From G963422445 sp963422445 (lineage in GTDB: Bacteria; Pseudomonadota; Alphaproteobacteria; Thalassobaculales; Thalassobaculaceae), in contig OY729512.2 of assembly GCA_963422445.2 (NCBI GenBank), positions 6,324,001 through 6,388,000 of the forward strand: a stretch of 64,000 nucleotides of DNA, read 5' to 3'. The stretch's first letter is position 1; every line of letters starts with the position of its first letter. Of this stretch, positions 8,438-17,612 are shown piece by piece. The position numbers and the translations under genes are program-made. A model generated the notes under the pieces. It was not told the origin of the DNA, made no database searches, and saw only the letters and a list, made by a program, of their open reading frames with translations.

Positions 8438-9859
8438 TCATCCGCGTTTCCATCTTGTTCCGCCCGCGCCGTCCTCGAGAATGACGCCAGCCGCAGCCAG
8501 CGTCTCCCTGATACGATCCGCTTCGGCAAAATCACGCGCCTCGCGGGCCGCCGCCCTCTTGTCAATCAGAGTCTCGATTTCGGATTCATCGAGACCGCCT
8601 CCGGACATGGATCCGGATTGGCGCTTGCCGGCGCAGGAATTTCGACCCAATGCGTCCTTGAACCACCGGTCCGGATCGTTCTGCAACAACCCCAGCAAGG
8701 TCGCGGATGCGAACAAGCTGCCCTTCAACCGGGCTTTTTCTGCCCGGTCGCGGGTTCGGTTCAAGGCCCCTGCGCATTCATGCAATCCGGCCAGCGCCAA
8801 AGGTGTGTTCAGGTCGTCCGACAGTGCCGCGACGACCTCGTCCCGGGATACTGCCAACGGCCCGTCACTGACATCCGGTCCATCCAGGACGGCCTGATAG
8901 AGCCGGTCGAGGGCCGCCTTTGCCTCACCAAGCCCCTTTATCGAATAATCTAACGGCGCCCGGTAATGCGCCGCCAACAGAGCATAACGAATCGCCTCGC
9001 CGGGCCATTCGGACAGCAGATCATGGACGGTGAAGAAATTGCCCAGCGATTTCGCCATCTTTTCACCCTCGACAGTGACGAAACCGTTATGCATCCAGAC
9101 ATTGGCAAGCGTTGACGTGCCAAAGGCGCAGCGCGATTGCGCGATCTCGTTTTCGTGATGCGGAAATACCAGGTCGAGACCGCCAGCATGAATATCGAAG
9201 ACCTCGCCAAGATAGGCCGCGCTCATCGCCGAACATTCGATATGCCAGCCTGGCCGTCCGAACCCCCAGGGGCTGTCCCAACCCGGGGTCCCGGCTTCTG
9301 ACGGCTTCCAGAGCACAAAATCGGTCGCATCTTTCTTGTATGGCGCGATCTCGACCCGCGCACCATCAATCTGTTTCTCACGGTTACTTTGCGACAACCG
9401 TCCGTAATCCGGCATCGACGGAACGTTGAATAGGACATGGCCATCGGCCGCATAGGCATGACCACGCCGGATCAATGTCTCGATCATCCCGATCATCGCA
9501 GTGACATGTTCCGTGGCGCGCGGCTCGTAGTCCGGCGACAATGCGCCAATCCTGGCCATGTCGTCCTGGAATATCCGCGCCGTTTCATCGGTTATCTCAC
9601 GGATCGTCCGTCCGGATTCGGCAGCCCTTGCGTTGATCTTGTCATCAATGTCGGTGATGTTCCGAACATAAGTCACGCGTGGGTAGATGTGCCGCAACAA
9701 TCGGTACAAAATGTCAAATACGACGACGGGCCGCGCATTTCCGATGTGGGCATAATCATAGACCGTCGGACCGCAGACATAGAGACGCACATGATCGGGT
9801 TCGACCGGCGTGAACACGTCCTTCCGGCGTGTCAATGTGTTGTGCAATACGAGAGTCAT
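8438..9859 (-). CDS. cysS: cysteinyl-tRNA synthetase
   Basis: 473 residues, the normal length for the monomeric class I enzyme that charges tRNA-Cys in the cytoplasm. The HIGH box is inside PTVYDYAHIGNARP and the KMSKS box is EKMAKSLGNFF. Zinc-site context is visible at CGPTVYD, HIECSAM and FPHHENEIAQS. The C-terminal anticodon-binding part ends AAGVILEDGAGGTRWKRG. I chose ATG 9859 (MTLVLHNTLTRRKDVF) because homologues start shortly before the LHNTLTR segment; the longer upstream frame adds 21 unlikely residues. A DUF2779 gene followed on the same strand before the IS insertions. Confidence 0.97.
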   Translation of the reverse strand: MTLVLHNTLTRRKDVFTPVEPDHVRLYVCGPTVYDYAHIGNARPVVVFDILYRLLRHIYPRVTYVRNITDIDDKINARAAESGRTIREITDETARIFQDDMARIGALSPDYEPRATEHVTAMIGMIETLIRRGHAYAADGHVLFNVPSMPDYGRLSQSNREKQIDGARVEIAPYKKDATDFVLWKPSEAGTPGWDSPWGFGRPGWHIECSAMSAAYLGEVFDIHAGGLDLVFPHHENEIAQSRCAFGTSTLANVWMHNGFVTVEGEKMAKSLGNFFTVHDLLSEWPGEAIRYALLAAHYRAPLDYSIKGLGEAKAALDRLYQAVLDGPDVSDGPLAVSRDEVVAALSDDLNTPLALAGLHECAGALNRTRDRAEKARLKGSLFASATLLGLLQNDPDRWFKDALGRNSCAGKRQSGSMSGGGLDESEIETLIDKRAAAREARDFAEADRIRETLAAAGVILEDGAGGTRWKRG

Positions 9860-10015
9860 GGCGGTCAGCCCAGCTTCGATACCTTGATTGTAATGGTGTC
9901 CGACAGTATCCCGATCCGGCATTCCGGCACCATGCCGGAGCCGAATCGCAAACGATCCCCGATATCAGAACGCGGCAGCCGGGTCCACGGCCGGACGGCA
10001 AAATCGTCAGATCTG

Positions 10016-11389
10016 TCAGCCCACGGCCAGCTCGTGGTCCAGGCGCTTGTCGCGCATCGTGACGAATTCCTCCGCCGCGGTCGGATGAATCCCGGTGGTC
10101 GCATCGAAATCCGCCTTGGTAGCCTTCATCTTCACCGCGATGCCAATCCCCTGGATGATTTCCGGCGCATCGACACCGACCATGTGGGCGCCGACCACCC
10201 GTTGGGTCGCTCGATCGACGATGAGTTTCTGCATACCGCGCTCGGGATTGTCGGTCAGCGTGTACTTCATCGGTCGGAACCCGGCAACATAGACGTCAAG
10301 CTCACCGTATTTCTCAAGCGCCACATGTTCCGGCAGACCGACCATGCCGATCGGCGGCTGGCTGAACACAGCACTCGGGACATCTTCGTGATCCGGTGAT
10401 ATCGGGTTGTCGTTGTACAACGTCTCGGCAAAGGCCCGACCCTCGGCAATCGCCACCGGTGTCAGATTGATGCGATCGGTCACATCGCCGATCGCATAGA
10501 TACTTGGCACATTGGACCGGCTCCACGCATCAACCTTGACGGCGCCATTGCCGGCAAGCGCGACGCCTGCCTCCGCAAGACCCAGACCCGCCGTATTCGG
10601 CGCCCTTCCCGTCGCATACATCACCTGGCAAGCTTCGATCACCCGACCGTCATTGAGGACCACCCGCACCCCGGATACGGTCTTTTCGATCCGCTCCGGC
10701 AACGTTCCGGGAACGATGTTGATGCCCTTTTTGTCCATCTCTTCGGTCAACGTGTCGCGAACATCCTCGTCAAAGCCGCGCAAGGGTTTGTCGGCACGAA
10801 ACACCAGATCGACTTCGGCCCCGAAACCCTGGAAAATTCCGGCAAACTCGACCGCGATATAACCGGAGCCGACGACGACGACACGATCCGGCCGCTCCCG
10901 CAATTCAAGGGCCTCGTTCGAAGTGATCGCATGTTCGATACCGGGAACCTTGGGCATTGCCGGCCAGCCCCCGACCGCAACAAGAATTCGCTCTGCCGTC
11001 AGATGCTGGCCACCGACGGCGACAGTGTGCGGATTGACGATGTTGCCGCGTCCACGAATGCGCGTGACATCGGCGTTTTCCAGCAACCGCACATAGATTC
11101 CGTGCAAGCGGTCGAGTTCCCGGTTCTTGGCATCGATCATTGCCGCCCAGTCATGCCTCATCCCGGATACGCGCCAGCCGTAGCCCGCGGCGTCTTCGAT
11201 CTCTTCTGAGACATGGCTGCCGTATGCCAGCAGTTTCTTGGGCACACAGCCACGCAAGACGCAGGTTCCGCCCTCACGGATTTCCTCGATAATCGCCACC
11301 CGGGCCCCAAAGGCGCCGGCCACGCGCGACGCTCGCACACCGCCGGAACCAGCCCCGATGGTGATCAGGTCATAGTCGTAGCTACCCAT
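10016..11389 (-). CDS. gor: glutathione-disulfide reductase
   Basis: 457 residues. This FAD-dependent NADPH oxidoreductase reduces GSSG in the cytoplasm. The FAD dinucleotide fold is ITIGAGSGGVRASRVAGAFG. The redox-active disulfide is in GGTCVLRGCVPKKL (two Cys five apart). The NADPH Rossmann motif is VVVGSGYIAVEFAGIFQGFG, the second FAD contact is IYAIGDVTDRINLTPVAI, and the C-terminal catalytic His-Glu pair is in HPTAAEEFVTMR. The start ATG 11389 (MGSYDYDLITIG) places the FAD motif at the usual distance; upstream in-frame codons look non-homologous. The gene lies between cysS and gabD on the same strand with gaps of 156 and 112 bases, so an operon is possible but not shown. Confidence 0.96.
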   Translation of the reverse strand: MGSYDYDLITIGAGSGGVRASRVAGAFGARVAIIEEIREGGTCVLRGCVPKKLLAYGSHVSEEIEDAAGYGWRVSGMRHDWAAMIDAKNRELDRLHGIYVRLLENADVTRIRGRGNIVNPHTVAVGGQHLTAERILVAVGGWPAMPKVPGIEHAITSNEALELRERPDRVVVVGSGYIAVEFAGIFQGFGAEVDLVFRADKPLRGFDEDVRDTLTEEMDKKGINIVPGTLPERIEKTVSGVRVVLNDGRVIEACQVMYATGRAPNTAGLGLAEAGVALAGNGAVKVDAWSRSNVPSIYAIGDVTDRINLTPVAIAEGRAFAETLYNDNPISPDHEDVPSAVFSQPPIGMVGLPEHVALEKYGELDVYVAGFRPMKYTLTDNPERGMQKLIVDRATQRVVGAHMVGVDAPEIIQGIGIAVKMKATKADFDATTGIHPTAAEEFVTMRDKRLDHELAVG

Positions 11390-11501
11390 GGTACGTTTTC
11401 CCGGATTCTTCCGTTGCGCGGCCGGATTGCCGCCGTCGGACTCCCGCGGCTGTACAGGAACGCCAGCCCGGGTGTCGCAGGATCTCCGGTCCCGGCGCAA
11501 T

Positions 11502-12974
11502 CTAGCTGTTGAGACCGCCCATCAGGATGTATTTCAACTCGAGATATTCATCAAGACCGTAGCGCGACCCTTCGCGGCCGAGACCCGACTCCTTGACACC
11601 GCCAAACGGCGCCACTTCCGTCGAAAGGATCCCTTCATTGACGGCAACCATACCGTATTCGAGAGCCTCGGCGACCCGCCAGACCCGCCCGAGGTCACGC
11701 GCATAGAAATATGACGCCAGGCCGAACTCGGTGTCATTGGCCATGGCGATGACGTCGGCCTCATCCTTGAAACGGAACAATGGCGCTACCGGACCGAAGG
11801 TTTCTTCCCGGAAAATCGCCATGTCGGATGTCGCATCGGTCAGCACCGTCGGCGTATAGAACAAGGTGCCGATATCGCTGCGGCCGCCGCCGACGGCGAC
11901 CGCAGCGCCTTTCGCAACGGCGTCCTGCACATGCTCTTCTGCCTTGTCCACCGCCGCCGGTTCAATCATCGGTCCGATCAGAACACCCTCGTCGAAGCCA
12001 TTGCCCATCTTCATGGCGCTGACCGCATCCGCGAATTTTCTGGCGAAAGCGTCATAAATTCCGTCCTGAACGAAAACCCGGTTGGCGCAGACACAGGTCT
12101 GGCCGGCATTACGAAACTTGCAGGCAATCGCGCCGTCGACCGCAGCGTCGAGGTCGGCATCATCGAAAATGATCAGCGGCGCGTTGCCACCGAGTTCCAG
12201 CGAGATCTTCTTCACCGTGCTGGCCGACTGTTGCATCAGAATCTTGCCGATCCCGGTCGAGCCCGTGAATGTGACTTTCCGAACGATCGGGCTGGTCGTC
12301 ATCTCGTGACCGATCTCGGCCGAATTGACGCCGGTCACGACATTGAACACTCCTGCGGGGATGCCGGCACGCGTCGCGAGTTCGCCCATTGCGAGCGCCG
12401 AAAACGGCGTCAGCTTCGCCGGCTTGATCACGATCGGGCAGCCTGCCGCCAGCGCCGGACCAGCCTTACGGGTAATCATCGCATTCGGGAAATTCCAGGG
12501 CGTGATCGCGGCGACCACACCGACCGGCTGCCGGATCACGATGATCCGCTTGCCATCCTGATGGTGTGGAATGACATCGCCGTAGCTGCGTTTCGCTTCT
12601 TCCGCGAACCATTCGATAAATGAGGCGCCATAAGCGATCTCGCCCTTGGCTTCTGCCAACGGTTTGCCCTGTTCGGCAGTCATGATTGCGGCGAGATCGT
12701 CGCTGTTAGCCATCATCAGGTCGAACCAGCGGCGCAGGACTGCGGCCCGCTCCTTGCCGGTCCGCGACCGCCAGCCATCCCAGGCCGCTTCAGCCAATTC
12801 AATGGCCTGCCGGGTATCGGCAGCCCCCATATCGGGCACAGTTCCGATGACCCGACCCGTAGCCGGATCGGATACCGCAACCACACCGCCCCCGGATGCA
12901 TCGCACCAGGCACCGTTGACATAGGCCTGTTGCCTGAACAACGACGGGTTCTTGAGTTTGCCGATGAAATCCAT
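11502..12974 (-). CDS. gabD: succinate-semialdehyde dehydrogenase (NAD(P)+)
   Basis: 490 residues of the aldehyde dehydrogenase superfamily. Cofactor and catalytic segments are ITPWNFPNAMITRKAGPALA, KPAKLTPFSALAMGELA, FTGSTGIGKIL, LELGGNAPLIIFDDADLD (general-base Glu) and NAGQTCVCANRVFVQDG (catalytic Cys). The close succession TCVCANR, the second Cys two residues after the first and the EEAKRSYGDVIP segment are typical of GabD, which oxidises succinate semialdehyde to succinate in GABA catabolism. ATG 12974 is preferred over the in-frame GTG just before it because AAGGAG is then 6 bases upstream. No GABA transaminase is visible nearby, so the substrate is inferred from family similarity. Confidence 0.9.
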   Translation of the reverse strand: MDFIGKLKNPSLFRQQAYVNGAWCDASGGGVVAVSDPATGRVIGTVPDMGAADTRQAIELAEAAWDGWRSRTGKERAAVLRRWFDLMMANSDDLAAIMTAEQGKPLAEAKGEIAYGASFIEWFAEEAKRSYGDVIPHHQDGKRIIVIRQPVGVVAAITPWNFPNAMITRKAGPALAAGCPIVIKPAKLTPFSALAMGELATRAGIPAGVFNVVTGVNSAEIGHEMTTSPIVRKVTFTGSTGIGKILMQQSASTVKKISLELGGNAPLIIFDDADLDAAVDGAIACKFRNAGQTCVCANRVFVQDGIYDAFARKFADAVSAMKMGNGFDEGVLIGPMIEPAAVDKAEEHVQDAVAKGAAVAVGGGRSDIGTLFYTPTVLTDATSDMAIFREETFGPVAPLFRFKDEADVIAMANDTEFGLASYFYARDLGRVWRVAEALEYGMVAVNEGILSTEVAPFGGVKESGLGREGSRYGLDEYLELKYILMGGLNS

Positions 12975-13123
12975 CACATGCTCCTTATCTGGTGCTCACG
13001 CGAGACCGCGCCGATTCCAACGCTTCGACGGGACAATCGACCGGATGTCATGCTCAAGCCCGCGCTTCGGGAAGCCATCTTCAGGCCCAGCCTGCCATAC
13101 CGGCATCTGACTGGAGGATCACC

Positions 13124-13759
13124 ATGCGCCTTTTCATCGCTCTCTGCATCAGTCTTGCCGTGGTTTTCGGGACGGCGCGGCAAATTCAGGCCGAATCCCC
13201 CGAAAAACTGATCTATTTGGTCAATTATGGATGGCATGTCGGCATCGCCCTGCCGGTGGACGACACCGTGCGCCGGGCCCTGCCAGACATTGCCAGGTTT
13301 CTCGATGCGGCGGTTCTGGAAATCGGCTGGGGTGACGCCGACTTCTATCGTGCGAAAAATCCGACGACGGCAATGGCGCTTGCCGCAGCCCTGCAGCCGG
13401 GACCGACCGTGCTCCACATTCACGCCGTCCGGCAACCCCTGCGCAATACCTTCCCCGCCGCAGAAATTCTGGCAATACCGACCAATGATGTCGGGTTTGG
13501 CAGCTTGCTGACCTACATCGCCCACAGTTTCGATTTGAACGACCGTGGTCAGCCCAAATCGAGAGGCGCCGGATTATACGGGCCGGATCGCAGCTGGTTC
13601 TATGCCGCGACCGGAGAGTTCCACATATTCCGGACCTGCAATCGATGGACCGCCGAGGCGATGGCCGCGGCCGGGCTTGCAATCGAGCCCAGTAGTGTCA
13701 TAACCGCCTCGACGCTGATGGATGCGGCGCGAACGGCCCTGACCAAACGCCAAAAGTGA
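13124..13759 (+). CDS. DUF2459 family exported protein
   Basis: 211 residues with a clear signal peptide (MRLFIALCISLAVVFGTARQ, cleavage near residue 22-23). The mature part starts with LIYLVNYGWHVGIALP, followed by AVLEIGWGDADFYRA and PGPTVLHIHAV, the pattern of the DUF2459/TIGR02117 family. The family's function is unknown. Its conserved His and Asp positions (GWHVG, GWGDADFY) and a C-terminal CNRWTAEAM segment suggest an enzyme acting in the periplasm, which is inference. Start ATG 13124 follows GGAGG by 7 bases. It is divergent from gabD and in line with the HIT gene 65 bases downstream. Confidence 0.85.
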   Translation: MRLFIALCISLAVVFGTARQIQAESPEKLIYLVNYGWHVGIALPVDDTVRRALPDIARFLDAAVLEIGWGDADFYRAKNPTTAMALAAALQPGPTVLHIHAVRQPLRNTFPAAEILAIPTNDVGFGSLLTYIAHSFDLNDRGQPKSRGAGLYGPDRSWFYAATGEFHIFRTCNRWTAEAMAAAGLAIEPSSVITASTLMDAARTALTKRQK

Positions 13760-13824
13760 TTTTCAGGCGATCCCGTTATGGCATACACTGACGGCGAGTA
13801 CCCTTGAACGCGGAGCCAGCAATC

Positions 13825-14247
13825 ATGACCCGGGACGCCGATTGCATTTTCTGCAAGATCATTACCGGCGAGATTCCGAGCCTGAAACTGCTCGAGACCG
13901 AACGCATTCTCGCGTTCATGGACATCAATCCGTTTCATGACGGCCACTGCATGGTCATCCCGAAAGCGCATTCCGAAACCATCTTCGCCTGCGAGGAGGA
14001 AGATCTCGCGGCCTGTATCAAGGCCGTCCGTACTGTCGCGACGGCCTTGCGTGATGCGCTTGAGCCCGACGGCATCAATATCATCCAGTCGAACGGCACC
14101 GCGGCCGGTCAATCGATCGCGCATTTCCATATGCATATCTTCCCGCGCAAGGTTGGTGACGAGGCGATGATGAACTGGGACTACAAGCCTGCCGAAATGG
14201 ATCATCTGAAGGATGTGCACGCCAGAATTCTGGCAGCGCTGTGGTGA
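13825..14247 (+). CDS. HIT family hydrolase/transferase
   Basis: 140 residues, normal for a single-domain histidine-triad protein that hydrolyses nucleoside phosphoramidates or dinucleotides. The N-terminus DCIFCKIITGEIPS carries the paired Cys common in bacterial members. The triad is HFHMHIFPRKVGD, preceded by GINIIQSNGTAAGQSIAHFH. An in-frame TTG at 13804 would add seven residues; I chose ATG 13825, which has GGAG about 9 bases upstream. It ends 10 bases from the convergent glmS stop. Substrate unknown. Confidence 0.9.
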   Translation: MTRDADCIFCKIITGEIPSLKLLETERILAFMDINPFHDGHCMVIPKAHSETIFACEEEDLAACIKAVRTVATALRDALEPDGINIIQSNGTAAGQSIAHFHMHIFPRKVGDEAMMNWDYKPAEMDHLKDVHARILAALW

Positions 14248-14256
14248 TCCGGCCGA

Positions 14257-16080
14257 TTACTCGACAGTGACACTTTTGGCGAGATTGCGCGGCTGGTCGA
14301 TATCGGTTCCCTTCGCAATCGCCACATAATAGGCCAGCAGTTGCACTGGCAACGCGTAGAGCAGCGGTGCCACCACCGGATCGACCACTGGCAGTTCGAA
14401 ACGCCAGGTCGCGGTCTCGCCAAGACGCGAGATGCCGGTCCGATCCGACAACAGCACCACGCGGCCGCCGCGGGCAACCGCTTCGGTCATGTTTGACGCG
14501 GTCTTGTCGAACCATTCATCATTCGGCGCAACGATCACCACCGGCACACTTTCGTCGAGCAAGGCGATCGGGCCATGTTTCATTTCACCGGCGGCAAACC
14601 CCTCGGCATGGATATAACTCAGCTCCTTCAGCTTCAGGGCGCCTTCCATTGCAATCGGATAGCTGGGCCCACGCCCCAGATAGAGAATATCGCGGGCATG
14701 CGCGATGTCGTACGCACAGCTCCGCCAGCGCTGTGTCTGCGACAGAACGGCAGCCATCCGTGCCGGCAAATGACCCAGATCCTCCAGAATCTGCCCTGCC
14801 ATGGAGGCCGCAAGGGCGCCGCGGGCGCGACCCCAGGCAATTGCCAAACAAAGTAGGGCCGCCAGCTGGGTCGTGAACGCCTTGGTCGAAGCGACACAGA
14901 TCTCCGGGCCGGCGAGGGTCCGGATGACCGCGTCGGCCTCCCGCTCGATCGAACTCTCCGGGACATTGACAAGACCCAAGATGTGCTGACCGCTTGTGCG
15001 GGCGTGTCGCAATGCCATCAGAGTGTCGAGACTCTCGCCCGATTGGGAAATCAGCAACACCGCGCCGCCGGCAGGCAGGACGGCGTTACGGTAACGAAAT
15101 TCCGAAGCGATATCGACCTCGACCGGTATCCGGACGAGGCTCTCGAACCAGTACTTTGCCACCATGCCCGCAAAATAACTGGTGCCCGCCGCAACGATCG
15201 TCAGTTTGGAAAGTGCCGCCGGCTCGAAAGGCAAATCCGGCAGTGTCATGGCTCCGGTGTTCGGGTCGTAGTAACGAAACAGCGTGTAGCCGACGACCTC
15301 CGGCTGTTCATGGATTTCTTTTTCCATGTGATGCCGGTAATTGCCTTTGCCGACCAACGCGCCGGACACCTCGGTCAGGACAACAGGGCGCTCGACGACC
15401 GTTCCGTCAGCGTCGCGAATCACTGCGCCGTCACGCCGCAGCACCGCCCAGTCGCCATCTTCGAGATAACAGATCCGCCGTGTGAACGGCACCAGGGCCA
15501 AAGCATCCGAGCCAACGAAGATTTCGTCGTCACCAAAGCCGATGGCAAGCGGTGACGACCGGCGGGCCACCATGAGCAAGTCCGGCTGGTCCGCAATCAT
15601 AATTGCGAAGGCATAGGCGCCGCCGACCTGCTCGACGGTTGCCTGCATTGCGGCTTCGGGGGTCGCGCCCTCGGCCAGAAACCGGTCCACAAGATGAGCG
15701 ATCACCTCGGTATCGGTGTCACTTTCCAACTTGTTGCCGCTCGCCACCAGTTCGTCGCGAATGTCCTGATGGTTCTCGATAATCCCGTTATGCACCACCG
15801 CAACGCGCCCGAAGGCGTGGGGATGCGCGTTGCGAAGGGTCGCAGCGCCGTGAGTCGCCCATCGGGTATGACCGATCCCTGTCGTCCCGTCGAGCGGCTC
15901 GGCAGCCAGGGCCTGTTCGAGATTGCTCAACTTGCCTTCGGCCCGACATCGGGCCAAACCGTCATCGACAATCGTTGCGAGTCCCGCCGAATCGTAGCCC
16001 CGATATTCCAGCCGTTTCAGGGCATCGATCATCCGGCAGGCGACCGGAGCATTGCCGATGATTCCGACGATTCCACACAT
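14257..16080 (-). CDS. glmS: glutamine-fructose-6-phosphate aminotransferase (isomerizing)
   Basis: 607 residues, the expected length. The start MCGIVGIIG leaves the catalytic Cys2 as the N-terminal nucleophile after Met removal. The glutaminase domain shows RLEYRGYDSAGLA and TGIGHTRWATHG; two SIS sugar-phosphate isomerase domains follow (AGTSYFAGMVAKYWFE, LLISQSGESLDTLMALRHA, LGRGPSYPIAMEGALKLKEL, HAEGFAAGEMKHGPIALLDE), and the C-terminus ends NLAKSVTVE. It makes glucosamine-6-phosphate, the entry to UDP-GlcNAc for peptidoglycan and lipopolysaccharide. The start is 3 bases after the glmU stop, so the two are co-transcribed. I saw no glmS ribozyme upstream. Confidence 0.98.
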   Translation of the reverse strand: MCGIVGIIGNAPVACRMIDALKRLEYRGYDSAGLATIVDDGLARCRAEGKLSNLEQALAAEPLDGTTGIGHTRWATHGAATLRNAHPHAFGRVAVVHNGIIENHQDIRDELVASGNKLESDTDTEVIAHLVDRFLAEGATPEAAMQATVEQVGGAYAFAIMIADQPDLLMVARRSSPLAIGFGDDEIFVGSDALALVPFTRRICYLEDGDWAVLRRDGAVIRDADGTVVERPVVLTEVSGALVGKGNYRHHMEKEIHEQPEVVGYTLFRYYDPNTGAMTLPDLPFEPAALSKLTIVAAGTSYFAGMVAKYWFESLVRIPVEVDIASEFRYRNAVLPAGGAVLLISQSGESLDTLMALRHARTSGQHILGLVNVPESSIEREADAVIRTLAGPEICVASTKAFTTQLAALLCLAIAWGRARGALAASMAGQILEDLGHLPARMAAVLSQTQRWRSCAYDIAHARDILYLGRGPSYPIAMEGALKLKELSYIHAEGFAAGEMKHGPIALLDESVPVVIVAPNDEWFDKTASNMTEAVARGGRVVLLSDRTGISRLGETATWRFELPVVDPVVAPLLYALPVQLLAYYVAIAKGTDIDQPRNLAKSVTVE

Positions 16081-16083
16081 GAT

Positions 16084-17436
16084 TCAATCCACGTCATTGC
16101 GACGGCGACGACGGGCACGGAACCGCTTCGCGCCATCACGGGCCAGATTGGCTTTGCCCCGCATGACAAACAACGCGTCGGCATCGATTGATTCCGTGAC
16201 GGTGCTGCCAGCACCGACAATCGCGCCGTCACCGACGCTGACGGGCGCGACCAGGGCCGTGTTCGAACCGATAAAGACCCGATCTCCGATTTCGCTGCGA
16301 TGTTTGGCGAAGCCGTCAAAATTGCATGTGATCGTACCGGCGCCGATATTGGTCTCGGCGCCGACATGGGCATCGCCGATATAGGCAAGATGGTTGACCT
16401 TCGCACCCCAATCGATGGTCGCGGCCTTGACTTCGACGAAATTGCCGATCCGGGCTTCGGCGCCGACTTCGGCTCCTGGACGCAACCGGGCATAAGGTCC
16501 GATGACCGCGTCATCCGCGACACGCGCCTGTTCCAGATGGCTGAAGCTCCGGATCTCAACCCGTTCACCGACCCGGACTCCGGGTCCGATGACGACGTGC
16601 GGTTGCACAACTGTATCGCGGCCAAGGATCGTGTCATGCGATAGAAAAACCGTTTCTGGAGCGATCAACGTCGCACCGTCGGTCATTGCGGCGGCACGCA
16701 GACGTTGCTGCATCACCCCCTCGGCACGCGCCAGCGCCGCCCGCGAATCGACCCCCATGGTCTCCGACTCGACTGTCTCGACGACAGAAAAACAAAGACC
16801 CCGGTCACGGGCCAACGCAACAAGGTCGGTCAGATAGAATTCGCCTTTCGCATTGTTATTGGCAAGGCCAGCCAGCAATCCCTCAAGATGTATTCCGTCC
16901 AGCGCCATGGCACCGCCATTGCACAGCCGGACCGTGCGGGTCAGCCCGGACATCTCGGCATATTCGACGATCCGTTCGAGCCGCCCGGCATCATCTTCTA
17001 CCAGACGGCCGTAGCGCCCGGGATCGTCACTCGGGAAACCGAGGACCACGCCAGCCGGCGCGCTCGGCGCCTGCATCGCCTCAACCATGCGACGAAGTGT
17101 CGCGGCAGTGATCAACGGGGTATCACCGAAGACCACCAGAACCGTACCGGTAAAATCCTCAATCGCCCCGAGCGCTGCGCGCACAGCATCGCCCGTTCCA
17201 AGCGGTTGCGTCTGCACAGCCGTCTGCGCCGGGGCGACCGTCTTTACAACGGAGTCCTGATCGGGCGCGACAACGACGACCCGGCGGTTCACGCCCGCGG
17301 TTTCCAATGCTGTCAGAACATGGGAAATCATCGCCTTGCCGGCAACAGGATAGAGCACTTTCGGAATGTCGGAATTCATGCGCGTGCCCTTGCCCGCGGC
17401 AAGAACAACGGCAGCGATAGTTTCGGACGTCAACAA
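16084..17436 (-). CDS. glmU: bifunctional GlcNAc-1-P uridyltransferase / GlcN-1-P acetyltransferase
   Basis: 450 residues. The N-terminal pyrophosphorylase domain has VVLAAGKGTRMNSDIPKVLY, QPLGTGDAV and FGDTPLI. The C-terminal left-handed beta-helix is visible as hexapeptide repeats from about residue 255 (GRDTVVQPHVVIGPGVRVGE, AVIGPYARLRPGAEVGAEAR). The acetyltransferase site region is KVNHLAYIGDAHVGAETNIG and GAGTITCNFDGFAKH, ending with basic residues FRARRRRRN. It makes UDP-GlcNAc from the GlmS product. It is first of a glmU-glmS pair; its promoter region (17437-17612) ends at IS1595 copy 2. Confidence 0.98.
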   Translation of the reverse strand: MLTSETIAAVVLAAGKGTRMNSDIPKVLYPVAGKAMISHVLTALETAGVNRRVVVVAPDQDSVVKTVAPAQTAVQTQPLGTGDAVRAALGAIEDFTGTVLVVFGDTPLITAATLRRMVEAMQAPSAPAGVVLGFPSDDPGRYGRLVEDDAGRLERIVEYAEMSGLTRTVRLCNGGAMALDGIHLEGLLAGLANNNAKGEFYLTDLVALARDRGLCFSVVETVESETMGVDSRAALARAEGVMQQRLRAAAMTDGATLIAPETVFLSHDTILGRDTVVQPHVVIGPGVRVGERVEIRSFSHLEQARVADDAVIGPYARLRPGAEVGAEARIGNFVEVKAATIDWGAKVNHLAYIGDAHVGAETNIGAGTITCNFDGFAKHRSEIGDRVFIGSNTALVAPVSVGDGAIVGAGSTVTESIDADALFVMRGKANLARDGAKRFRARRRRRNDVD

Positions 17437-17612
17437 TACATTGTTTCGATTTTACAGGTGGACGAACGGCTCGCCCATCATGCCACAGAGATCGACCGTA
17501 TCGTAGTAAACAATTCTTTCAATGAGTGACAGCAGCGACGGCGGACTACAACCACCGGCGTTGTCACGGGTGACCGAATTGCGGACTCTGGCACATGACC
17601 ACAATAACGGAT

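Noticed and set aside
14257..17612. A glmS ribozyme or riboswitch upstream of glmS
   Set aside because: glmS follows glmU by 3 bases in an operon, and no ribozyme-like leader is seen; this riboswitch is mainly found in Firmicutes.
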